From contig JAKCEJ010000084.1 of the NCBI GenBank assembly GCA_021838065.1, positions 1 through 9,978 on the forward strand: a stretch of DNA of 9,978 nucleotides. Reading direction: 5' to 3'. This DNA is from Pseudomonadota bacterium. GTDB taxonomy: Bacteria; Pseudomonadota; Gammaproteobacteria; Steroidobacterales; Steroidobacteraceae. Below, one piece after another: positions 1-8,697 of this stretch. Position numbers and translations under genes: made by a program. The notes beneath the pieces were generated by a model that saw nothing but the letters and a program-made list of their open reading frames with translations, was not told the DNA's origin and did not search any database. Position 1 is the stretch's first letter. The number at the start of each line of letters is the position of its first letter.

Positions 1-1
1 T

Positions 2-76
2 CCGGATGCGGTGGGCTGCTACCTGTCGACGCCGCTGTTCGAGGGCATTCCCGAAGGCGGCGAGACCGACCTGTGA
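2..76 (+). CDS. C-terminal end of an unidentified protein (partial)
   Basis: The window opens inside a reading frame that ends at TGA 74-76. The visible end is 24 residues, finishing in STPLFEGIPEGGETDL. I do not recognise the family from so little sequence. The frame is supported by GC-ending codons and by its junction with the next gene: the stop overlaps a possible GTG start at 73 (GTGA), and the likelier ATG start lies only 20 bases after the stop. That arrangement suggests co-transcription with the acyltransferase gene downstream. The acidic tail is typical of a soluble protein's C-terminus. No function is proposed. Confidence 0.5.
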   Translation, partial: PDAVGCYLSTPLFEGIPEGGETDL

Positions 77-96
77 GATCGGCCGTGACGCCCTCC

Positions 97-1215
97 ATGT
101 CCGCCCCACGAACCGACCTGCCCGAGCCCGACGCGCGCCGCTATCTGCGCCTGCCCGAGCCCTTCCCGATGCGGCGCGGCGGCACGCTGCGCGGCGCGCA
201 GCTGGCCTATGAGACCTGGGGCCGACTGAACCGCGCCCGCGACAATGCCGTGCTGTTGTTCACCGGATTATCACCATCGGCCCATGCGGCCGCTTCCGCG
301 GACGATCCGCGCGACGGCTGGTGGCAGCGCATGATCGGTCCGGGCCTCGCGCTCGATACGGATCGGCACTTCGTCGTGTGCGTCAACTCCCTGGGCAGCT
401 GCTTCGGCTCGACGGGCCCCGCCTCGATCGACCCGGACAGCGCTCGACCCTATCGCCTCGCCTTCCCCGACCTGTCGATCGAGGACATCGCGCGCGCCGG
501 GCACGAGCTCGTGCGTGCCCTGGGCATCCTGCGGCTCGATACCGTGATGGGCCCCTCGCTCGGCGGCATGGTCGTGCTGGCCTACACGGCCCTGTTCCCC
601 GGCGGCGCGCGCCGACTCGCCAGCATCTCCGGCACCGCGGCCGCCTCACCGTTTGCGATCGCACTGCGCTCAATCCAGCGCGAGGCGATCACCTCGGATC
701 CGGCTTGGCGCAACGGCGAGTACACCCCCGAGCAGCCGCCGGCCGCCGGCATGCGTCTGGCCCGCAAGCTGGGCACCGTCACGTACCGCTCGGCCGCCGA
801 GTGGACGCAGCGCTTTGACCGCCAGCCCATTCGCGCCGACCTGCGCGGCCGCACGCCGTTCGGCTCGGAGTTCGCCGTGCAGGGCTACCTCGAGGCGCAG
901 GCCGGCCGCTGGATCAGCACGTTCGACGCGAACTGCTATCTGTATTTGTCGCAGGCCATGGACCGTTTCGAGCTCGCCGCGCACGGCGACCCGCAGGCGG
1001 TGCTGCGCCGGGCGGACCTGGCTCAGGCGCTCGTGGTCGGCGTCGAGTCGGATCTGCTGTTTCCGATCGGCGAGCAGCAGGCGCTCGCGAGCACGTTCGA
1101 GGCGAGCGGCACGGCGACGCGGTTCGCGCCGCTGCCATGCATTGAAGGTCACGACGCGTTTCTCGTCGACACCGAGCGCTTTGGCCGCGTCATCGGGGCG
1201 TTTCTCTCCGGCTGA
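97..1215 (+). CDS. metX: Serine O-succinyltransferase-like enzyme of the MetX family (alpha/beta hydrolase fold)
   Basis: A 372-residue acyltransferase of the MetX family, which moves an acyl group from acyl-CoA to the hydroxyl of homoserine or serine in the cytoplasm. The visible triad is Ser154 in GPSLGG (nucleophile elbow), Asp319 in ESDLLFP and His352 in GHDAFLV. From memory, the blocks FTGLSPSAHAA, GWWQRMIGPG, VCVNSLGSCFGSTGPASI, SIQREAI and GMRLARKLGTVTYRS match the Xanthomonas-type L-serine O-succinyltransferases of cysteine synthesis better than homoserine O-acetyltransferases, which read HALSGDQH and GGSMGGMQ at the equivalent places. The family is sure; the substrate is inferred. 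The ATG at 97 gives an N-terminus of the usual family length. A GTG at 73 overlapping the upstream stop would add eight residues and has an AAGGCGG element upstream, so it remains possible. No sulfhydrylase gene is visible nearby. Confidence 0.82.
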   Translation: MSAPRTDLPEPDARRYLRLPEPFPMRRGGTLRGAQLAYETWGRLNRARDNAVLLFTGLSPSAHAAASADDPRDGWWQRMIGPGLALDTDRHFVVCVNSLGSCFGSTGPASIDPDSARPYRLAFPDLSIEDIARAGHELVRALGILRLDTVMGPSLGGMVVLAYTALFPGGARRLASISGTAAASPFAIALRSIQREAITSDPAWRNGEYTPEQPPAAGMRLARKLGTVTYRSAAEWTQRFDRQPIRADLRGRTPFGSEFAVQGYLEAQAGRWISTFDANCYLYLSQAMDRFELAAHGDPQAVLRRADLAQALVVGVESDLLFPIGEQQALASTFEASGTATRFAPLPCIEGHDAFLVDTERFGRVIGAFLSG

Positions 1216-1286
1216 TCATGCAGCGGCCGAGGTGCAGGCACAGACTAAGTTCAATCGCCGCGCCGCGCCCCCCGAACGGAGGCATA

Positions 1287-1385
1287 ATGAGCGCGTTCAT
1301 TGACGAATTGGCGAGCACCGCGCGAGGCACAACGTGGAACGTCGGCTGCATACCCGGCATCGCGCCCGCACTATCGTGTTCGTGA
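1287..1385 (+). CDS. Possible 32-codon ORF with a strong ribosome-binding site, overlapping the PilZ gene start
   Basis: ATG 1287 is preceded by GGAGG (1278-1282) four bases upstream, one of the best Shine-Dalgarno sequences in the window. It opens 32 codons (MSAFIDELASTARG...) ending at TGA 1383-1385. It overlaps the first 17 codons of the PilZ gene in another frame. It could be a small protein, a leader ORF that delivers ribosomes to the PilZ start, or a remnant of a longer PilZ N-terminus now out of frame. No family is recognised. The peptide lacks a signal sequence and any clear motif, so a real product is uncertain. Confidence 0.25.
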   Translation: MSAFIDELASTARGTTWNVGCIPGIAPALSCS

Positions 1386-1618
1386 GTGTCCCCGGCGGCT
1401 GCCGCAAGCTGTGCAAAGCGATCAACCTCAGCGCCACCGGCGTGTTCATCGAAACCACTGATCTCGGCCTGCGCAAGGGGCAGCAGGTCGTGCTGTCGTT
1501 CGCCATCAATCTCGGCGCCGTCACCAAGCTGCACCGGCGCACGGCGGTGGTCGCGCACGTCTCGCGCGGCGGCACCGGGCTGCTGATGGAAGGCTACAAC
1601 GCCGCGCGCGTCGGCTGA
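1334..1618 (+). CDS. PilZ-domain protein (probable c-di-GMP receptor)
   Basis: A 94-residue single-domain PilZ protein. PilZ domains bind cyclic di-GMP through an RxxxR motif and a (D/N)xSxxG motif. Here these are RHRAR at about residues 8-12 and NLSATG near residue 33, followed by the usual beta-barrel pattern (GVFIET, GQQVVLSFAI, AVVAHVSRGGTGL). It has no signal peptide or membrane segment, so it is probably a cytoplasmic effector or adaptor for motility, surface or polysaccharide functions. GTG 1334 is the only conventional start: the frame is closed by TGA at 1301, and GAGG at 1324-1327 sits six bases upstream. The length is short but normal for stand-alone PilZ proteins. It lies 118 bases after metX and 80 before alkA with no clear functional link to either. 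The overlapping short ORF at 1287 may affect its translation. Confidence 0.85.
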   Translation: MERRLHTRHRARTIVFVSVPGGCRKLCKAINLSATGVFIETTDLGLRKGQQVVLSFAINLGAVTKLHRRTAVVAHVSRGGTGLLMEGYNAARVG

Positions 1619-1660
1619 CCCGACCGCCTCGCCGCCCCGCGGGGGCCATGTCCGAAAATG

Positions 1661-1691
1661 GCGAGTCACTCGCCGCGGCGCGGCGTATTGT
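1661..1691 (+). promoter_or_regulatory. Dyad plus weak -10-like element upstream of the ada-alkA gene
   Basis: GCGAGT-C-ACTCGC (1661-1673) is a perfect 6-bp inverted repeat around one base. Thirteen bases on lies TATTGT (1686-1691), four of six matches to a -10 box. If that is a -10, transcription would begin at about 1698-1699, at the chosen ATG of the Ada-AlkA gene, giving a leaderless mRNA. No Shine-Dalgarno precedes that ATG, which fits. The dyad would then cover the -35 region, where an activator or repressor could act. This is an inference from spacing alone; the element is weak. Confidence 0.25.
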
Positions 1692-1698
1692 CGCGCCC

Positions 1699-3174
1699 AT
1701 GCAATCGGGACTGCCCTTCGAACTGCGGGTGCTCGAGCGGGCGCGCCGCAGCCGCGATCCGCGCTTCGACGGGCGGTTTTATCTCGGCGTGGTGTCCACT
1801 GGGATCTACTGCCGGCCCATCTGCCCCGCCGCGCCCGCGGCGAGCAGCCGCCACGTCCGTTATTTCGCGACCGCCGCGGGCGCGCACGAGGCTGGATTCA
1901 GACCGTGCCTGCGCTGCCGGCCGGAGACCGCGCCCGGCACGCCGGCATGGCTCGGCACCTCGGCGGTGGTACGGCGGGCGCTGCGGCTGATTCAGGATGG
2001 CGCGCTCGACGAGTCGAGCGTGCCGCAGTTCTCGGCCCGTCTTGGGCTCGGCGCGCGTCAGCTCGACCGGCTATTCGCCGTGCACTTGGGCGCATCGCCC
2101 CTTGCGCTCGCGCAGACGCGCCGGCTGCATTTCGCCAAACACCTGATCGACGGCAGCGACCTGCCCATGACCGAGATCGCGCTCGCCGCCGGCTACGGCA
2201 GCCTGCGCCGCTTCAACGATGCGCTGCGCAAAGCGTACGGCCGTGCGCCCCGGCAGCTGCGCCAGCAACGCCCGCATGACCCACCGGCCGCCTCGGCGGG
2301 TGAAGTCACCCTGACGCTCGCGTATCGCCCGCCGTACGACTGGCCGCATCTGAGCGCATTTCTTCGGCTGCGCGCCATCCCGGGGATCGAGGCGCTCGAG
2401 GAGAGCGGCTATTCGCGGGTGATCCGCGCCGGCGACGGGCACGCGCTCATTCGCGTGCGGCCCGTTCCCGGGCGCGATGCGCTCGAGTTGCAGGTGCGCG
2501 GCGCGCCCGCCGCCACCCTCTTTCAGATCGCCGGCGCCGCCCGGCGCGTGTTCGATCTCGGCGCGGACCCCGGGCAGATCGAGCGCGACCTCGGCGCCGA
2601 CCGGCAGCTGCGCGCGCTGGTGCGCCGCCGGCCGGGACTGCGCATCCCCGGGGCGTGGGATCCATTCGAGTGCGCAGTCCGCGCGGTGTTGGGCCAACAG
2701 GTCAGCGTGCCCGCGGCACGCACGCTCGCGGCCCGGCTGGCGCAGCGGCTGGGGGAGCCCGTGAGCACGGGCGCGGAGAATCTGACCCGACTGTTCCCGA
2801 CGCCGCACGCGCTCGCCGAGGGTGACCTGGAGGGACTCGGCATCACCGGCGCCCGCACCAAAGCGCTGCGGACGCTCGCGCGGGCGGTCATCGCCGGCCA
2901 GGTCGAGTTCGATGCGGGCGCCGAGACGCTCGCCCGGCAATTGACGGAACTGACGGGTTTCGGTGCCTGGACAGCGCAGTACATCGCGCTGCGCGCGCTA
3001 GGCGAACCGGACGCGCTGCCCGACGGCGACCTCGTTCTGCGGCGCATGGCGGGCGGCGCCGAACGCCCGCTGACGGCTCGGGAGCTGCGTGAGCGGGCTG
3101 AGTCGTGGCGGCCCTGGCGCGGCTACGCGACGGTGCACCTGTGGTGCGCGGCCAGCGAGGCGGCGGCGCGATGA
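1699..3174 (+). CDS. alkA: Ada methyl-acceptor / AraC HTH / AlkA-type DNA-3-methyladenine glycosylase fusion
   Basis: A 491-residue alkylation-repair protein with three parts. Residues ~8-80 are the Ada N-terminal zinc domain: methyl-acceptor Cys38 in TGIYCRPIC, with Cys42, Cys70 and Cys73 (RPCLRC) as the other ligands. Residues ~90-185 are an AraC-type helix-turn-helix region ending in RAPRQLR. Residues ~203-491 are an AlkA-like N-domain and HhH-GPD glycosylase, with WDPFECAVRAVLGQQVS, the hairpin LTGFGAWTAQYIALR and the probable catalytic Asp444 in LPDGDLVLRR. In this family, methyl transfer to the first cysteine turns the protein into a transcriptional activator, and the glycosylase excises 3-methyladenine and related bases. 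ATG 1699 places the cysteines almost exactly where E. coli Ada has them (38, 42, 69, 72). An upstream in-frame ATG (1648) would add 17 untypical residues. The stop overlaps a mini-ORF leading to ogt. Confidence 0.93.
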   Translation: MQSGLPFELRVLERARRSRDPRFDGRFYLGVVSTGIYCRPICPAAPAASSRHVRYFATAAGAHEAGFRPCLRCRPETAPGTPAWLGTSAVVRRALRLIQDGALDESSVPQFSARLGLGARQLDRLFAVHLGASPLALAQTRRLHFAKHLIDGSDLPMTEIALAAGYGSLRRFNDALRKAYGRAPRQLRQQRPHDPPAASAGEVTLTLAYRPPYDWPHLSAFLRLRAIPGIEALEESGYSRVIRAGDGHALIRVRPVPGRDALELQVRGAPAATLFQIAGAARRVFDLGADPGQIERDLGADRQLRALVRRRPGLRIPGAWDPFECAVRAVLGQQVSVPAARTLAARLAQRLGEPVSTGAENLTRLFPTPHALAEGDLEGLGITGARTKALRTLARAVIAGQVEFDAGAETLARQLTELTGFGAWTAQYIALRALGEPDALPDGDLVLRRMAGGAERPLTARELRERAESWRPWRGYATVHLWCAASEAAAR

Positions 3175-3221
3175 GCGCGGCGGAATCAAGCAGGCCCATG
3201 AGGCAGCGGGAGGCGTTATGA
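3171..3221 (+). CDS. Possible 16-codon coupling ORF between alkA and ogt
   Basis: ATG 3171 overlaps the alkA stop (ATGA, 3171-3174). The frame runs 16 codons (MSAAESSRPMRQREAL) to TGA 3219-3221, which overlaps the ogt start (ATGA, 3218-3221). The mini-ORF therefore fills the gap with a four-base overlap at each end, a geometry suited to translational coupling by terminating and restarting ribosomes. The peptide resembles no family I know. Such an ORF could arise by chance in a 43-base gap, and ogt has its own good ribosome-binding site, so confidence is low. Confidence 0.3.
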   Translation: MSAAESSRPMRQREAL

Positions 3222-3745
3222 CACACGTGGACGAAACACGGTACTGGCACGAGATCGATACACCCATCGGCACCGTGCTGCTCGCCGGGGACGGGGAGCG
3301 TCTGACCCGGATTCATTTCCAGTCGGGTCCGCGGCCGCTGCGGCCGCGGCCGCAGTGGATCGCCACGGCACGCCCGTTCGCGAATGCGGTCGCACAGCTG
3401 AATGCGTACTTCGCCGGACGACGAACCCGCTTCGATCTGCCGCTCTCGCCCGCCGGCACGGAGTTCCAGCGCCAGGTCTGGCAGGCGCTGCGCAGCATCC
3501 CATACGGGGAGACGATCAGCTACGGCGAGCTGGCGCGCCGCGTGGGCAATCCGCGTGCCTCACGGGCGGTCGGACTGGCCAACGGCGCCAATCCCCTGCC
3601 CATCGTCGTGCCGTGTCATCGCGTGATCGGGGCGAACGGCACGCTCACCGGCTTCGGCGGCGGCCTGCCGATCAAGCGGGCGCTGCTCGATCTCGAGGGT
3701 GCGCTGCCCGAGAGCTCGCCGGCACAGCGGGCGCTGTGGAGCTGA
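3218..3745 (+). CDS. ogt: Methylated-DNA--protein-cysteine S-methyltransferase (Ogt/MGMT type)
   Basis: A 175-residue suicide repair enzyme that transfers alkyl groups from O6-alkylguanine or O4-alkylthymine in DNA to its own cysteine. The acceptor is Cys133 in VPCHRVIG, the signature of the family. Also visible are the DNA-binding helix region FQRQVWQALRSIPYGETISY (83-102), the following ARRVGNPRASRAVGLANGANPLPI, and the C-terminal TGFGGGLPIKRALLDLE. Residues 37-46 are a short Arg/Pro-rich stretch encoded by a NotI-site-like repeat and form a loop of no known role. ATG 3218 is set by GGGAGG at 3208-3213, four bases upstream. The frame stays open further upstream over alkA, but that extension has no homologous character. 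It follows alkA by 43 bases, so the two form an adaptive-response-like operon, and the Ada domain of the first gene may activate both. Confidence 0.95.
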   Translation: MTHVDETRYWHEIDTPIGTVLLAGDGERLTRIHFQSGPRPLRPRPQWIATARPFANAVAQLNAYFAGRRTRFDLPLSPAGTEFQRQVWQALRSIPYGETISYGELARRVGNPRASRAVGLANGANPLPIVVPCHRVIGANGTLTGFGGGLPIKRALLDLEGALPESSPAQRALWS

Positions 3746-3792
3746 GCGGACGAGGCTCGCGCCCAGAATGCGGCACCGACGCGCGCATCAAG

Positions 3793-3811
3793 TACTTGAC
3801 TGAGTCAAGTA
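3793..3811. promoter_or_regulatory. Perfect 19-bp palindrome, probable MarR-family operator
   Basis: TACTTGACT-G-AGTCAAGTA is a perfect inverted repeat with 9-bp arms around one base, AT-rich in a very GC-rich setting. It ends one base before the first ATG (3813) of the MarR-GNAT gene. MarR dimers typically bind palindromes of this size over their own promoters. TATATG (3810-3815) at its right edge could be a -10 box, in which case a bound dimer would block RNA polymerase. Autoregulation is an inference, but the dyad is seen directly. Confidence 0.65.
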
Positions 3812-3812
3812 T

Positions 3813-4793
3813 ATGGCGGACGCTCGGCGCATGGCGAGTGAGATGCCGCACCCCTCCGCAGCGGTCCGTCCCGGCACCGAAGAGGCGATCGACGCGATCC
3901 GTGATTTCAACCGCTTCTACACGCATCAGGTCGGACTGCTGAACCGGCGATTCCTCGACAGCCCCTACAGCCTGACCGAAGTCCGCGTGCTCTACGAGCT
4001 GGCGCGGCGCACGAGCCAGATTCCAACCGCCACGCAAATCGCGGGCGGCCTGTCGCTCGACCCGGGGTATCTCAGCCGGCTGTTGAAGAAGCTCGAGCGC
4101 CAGAGACACCTCAAGCGCGACCAGGCCGAGCACGATGGCCGGCAGCGGCCTTTGCGCTTGACCAACGAGGGCCGACGCGTGTTCGCCCGGCTCAATCAGG
4201 CTTCGAGCGATGCGGTCGGCGCCATGATCCGGGATCTCTCCGCGGCACAGCGCGGCGAGCTGCTCGCGGCCATGGCCACCATACGCCGGCTGCTGCAGCG
4301 CGAGAGCGCGCCGAGCGCCTACCGCCTGCGGCCGCTGTGCAGCGGCGATATCGGCTGGATCATCCATCGCCAGGGCGTGCTGTACGCCGAGGAGTACGGC
4401 TGGGACACCACTTACGAGGCGCTGGTCGCCGAAATTCTCGCCGCATTCGTCAAGGGCTTCGATCCGGCCGCGGAAGGCGCCTGGGTCGCAGAGCGCCAGG
4501 GGGCAATCGTCGGCTCGGTCTTTCTCGTCAAGGCGTCCACTGAGGTCGCGAAGTTGCGGCTGCTGTACGTCGAGCCGAGCGCGCGCGGCCTCGGCATCGG
4601 CACCCATCTCGTGCAGGAATGCATCCGCGGCGCGCGCGAGAAGAAGTACCGGGCGCTGACGCTGTGGACGAACGATGTGCTGGTCTCGGCGCGGCGCATC
4701 TACGAGGCCGCCGGTTTCCGTCTCGTCCGCGAGGAATCGCACCATTCCTTCGGCCGCGACCTGGTCGGCCAGACCTGGGAGCTGACGCTGTAG
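3813..4793 (+). CDS. MarR-type helix-turn-helix / GNAT N-acetyltransferase fusion
   Basis: A protein of up to 326 residues joining two domains. Residues ~25-162 are a MarR-type winged helix: helical dimer region RDFNRFYTHQVGLLNRRFL, then ATQIAGGLSLDPGYLSRLLKKLE as helix-turn-helix, then a wing around RDQAEHDGRQRPLRLT. Residues ~170-326 are a GNAT fold with acetyl-CoA pyrophosphate-loop motif RGLGIG (258-263) after the strand LRLLYVEPSA, and YEAAGFRLV near the end. The architecture is known and widespread; the acetylated substrate and the MarR ligand are unknown. The coordinates use the most upstream ATG, which abuts the palindrome and has no Shine-Dalgarno. ATG 3843, behind GGCGAG, is at least as likely and would remove ten residues. 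Separation from ogt is 67 bases, and the palindrome there suggests an independent, self-repressed unit. Confidence 0.9.
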   Translation: MADARRMASEMPHPSAAVRPGTEEAIDAIRDFNRFYTHQVGLLNRRFLDSPYSLTEVRVLYELARRTSQIPTATQIAGGLSLDPGYLSRLLKKLERQRHLKRDQAEHDGRQRPLRLTNEGRRVFARLNQASSDAVGAMIRDLSAAQRGELLAAMATIRRLLQRESAPSAYRLRPLCSGDIGWIIHRQGVLYAEEYGWDTTYEALVAEILAAFVKGFDPAAEGAWVAERQGAIVGSVFLVKASTEVAKLRLLYVEPSARGLGIGTHLVQECIRGAREKKYRALTLWTNDVLVSARRIYEAAGFRLVREESHHSFGRDLVGQTWELTL

Positions 4794-4824
4794 GCCTCAT
4801 CGCCTCGCGCGCCGTGCGCGCCAA

Positions 4825-4849
4825 GGCACGGCGGCGAACCCGCCGCGCC
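4825..4849 (-). terminator. Hairpin in the convergent gap, possible terminator
   Basis: GGCACGGCGG and CCGCCGCGCC flank a five-base loop. Read as RNA from the minus strand, all ten positions pair (one G-U) around a GUUCG loop, starting 12 bases after the stop of the exported BNR protein. From the plus strand there is one A-C mismatch. No U-tract follows in either direction, so this is at best a weak intrinsic terminator or an mRNA 3' end stabiliser. It is the only structured element in the 68-base gap between the convergent genes. Confidence 0.45.
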
Positions 4850-4861
4850 CTGGCGCACCGG

Positions 4862-8032
<3,171 letters not shown>

Positions 8033-8038
8033 GGGCAG

Positions 8039-8043
8039 CCTCC
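8039..8043 (-). promoter_or_regulatory. Ribosome-binding site fixing the start of the BNR protein
   Basis: On the minus strand GGAGG is followed by six bases (CTGCCC) and then GTG 8032. The frame stays open 31 codons further upstream to an ATG at 8125, but that stretch (MRSIRALGGSRRC...) would bury the signal peptide inside the protein and has no comparable site. The GTG is therefore preferred. Confidence 0.75.
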
Positions 8044-8130
8044 AGGATCGAGGAGTGAGCCCCGGTGCGGCCCGCGCCGCGGCAGAACATCGGCGCGACC
8101 CGCCCAACGCTCGGATGCTGCGCAATCTAG

Positions 8131-8205
8131 CCGTTCATCGGGAATTTTGCGCGGCTCATCGCAGGCGGGCACGGTCAAGCGAGCATCGGCCGCGATGAGC
8201 CGAGC
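8131..8205. repeat. Inverted repeat with a third half-site in a divergent intergenic region
   Basis: CGGCTCATCGC (8152-8162) and GCGATGAGCCG (8192-8202) are a perfect 11-bp inverted repeat with 29 bases between; the arms extend to 14 bp with one mismatch (8149-8162, 8192-8205). A related direct copy, CCGTTCATCG (8131-8140), matches the left arm at 8 of 10 positions and lies 21 bases, about two helical turns, from it. The cluster lies between the divergent BNR-protein and GFA-protein genes. It could be a regulator's binding array, or a long stem-loop in the GFA-side or BNR-side leader. No known motif is recognised. Confidence 0.45.
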
Positions 8206-8227
8206 CGCGCCGGGCAGCGCACGGCGC

Positions 8228-8236
8228 TGCTATGAT
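8228..8236 (+). promoter_or_regulatory. Candidate extended -10 promoter of the GFA-domain gene
   Basis: TGC-TATGAT is an extended -10 element: the TG dinucleotide one base before a hexamer with five of six consensus matches. No good -35 is visible, as is common for extended -10 promoters. Transcription would start at about 8243 and leave a leader of roughly 34 bases before ATG 8277. This supports 8277 over the in-frame ATG at 8232, which lies inside the element. Confidence 0.45.
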
Positions 8237-8276
8237 GCGCCGGCCGCGCGAGCCGGACCTCCCCGGAGCAAGAGCG

Positions 8277-8678
8277 ATGAGCGAAGAGCCCCTGATCACC
8301 CACCGCGGCGGCTGCCACTGCGGCCGCGTGCGTTTCGAGGTCGAGGCGCCACAGGTGCTTCGCGTCTCGGAATGCAACTGCTCGATCTGCAGCAAGGCGG
8401 GCTACCTGCATCTGGTCGTGCGGGCCGAGCACTTCCACCTGCTCTCGGGCGAGGAGGCGCTGACAACCTACACGTTCAACACCGGCACGGCCCGGCACCT
8501 GTTCTGCTCGGTCTGCGGCATCAAATCCTTCTACGTGCCGCGCTCGCACCCTGACGGCTTCAGCGTCAATGCGCGCTGCCTGGACGCGGACACGGCGCGC
8601 GAGCTGATCGTCAGGCCCTTCGACGGACGCAACTGGGAGCGCAGCTACCCCGAGGGCCGCGGGAATTTCGAGCGCTGA
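8277..8678 (+). CDS. GFA/CENP-V domain zinc protein
   Basis: A 133-residue protein of the GFA family, named after glutathione-dependent formaldehyde-activating enzyme, although most bacterial members have no proven reaction. The zinc-binding cysteines are all present: Cys13 and Cys15 in GGCHCGRV, Cys33, Cys35 and Cys38 in CNCSICSK, and Cys77 and Cys80 in FCSVCGIKS. The compact all-beta pattern and length are normal for the family. It has no signal peptide, so it is probably cytoplasmic. ATG 8277 has GGAG (8265-8268) eight bases upstream. An ATG at 8232 would add 15 residues with no homologous look and overlaps the candidate promoter. It is divergent from the BNR protein and convergent, with a 19-base gap, with the lipoprotein gene. 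A formaldehyde-detoxification role should not be assumed, because no formaldehyde dehydrogenase is nearby. Confidence 0.9.
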   Translation: MSEEPLITHRGGCHCGRVRFEVEAPQVLRVSECNCSICSKAGYLHLVVRAEHFHLLSGEEALTTYTFNTGTARHLFCSVCGIKSFYVPRSHPDGFSVNARCLDADTARELIVRPFDGRNWERSYPEGRGNFER

Positions 8679-8697
8679 GGCGACTGCGCGCCGCCGG

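Noticed and set aside
1216..1333. Possible promoter CATAAT (1283-1288) upstream of the PilZ gene
   Set aside because: The hexamer resembles a -10 box but has no -35 at 16-18 bases, and it overlaps the GGAGG-ATG of the short ORF. A promoter here cannot be supported.
2071..2940. A 289-codon minus-strand frame inside alkA
   Set aside because: Antisense to conserved glycosylase motifs; it lacks any family features.
3331..3355. Overlapping NotI-site-like repeat with a 16-bp palindrome TGCGGCCGCGGCCGCA
   Set aside because: It lies inside ogt and encodes an Arg/Pro-rich loop in frame. At this GC content such GC palindromes arise readily, and no regulatory reason for it is visible.
3672..4745. A 357-codon open frame on the minus strand opposite ogt and the MarR-GNAT gene
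   Set aside because: It spans two real genes and their gap, has no motif, and is a composition effect.
8033..8125. 31-codon N-terminal extension of the BNR protein to ATG 8125
   Set aside because: It would place the signal peptide internally. GTG 8032 has GGAGG at ideal spacing, and the extension is Arg/Ala-rich noise.
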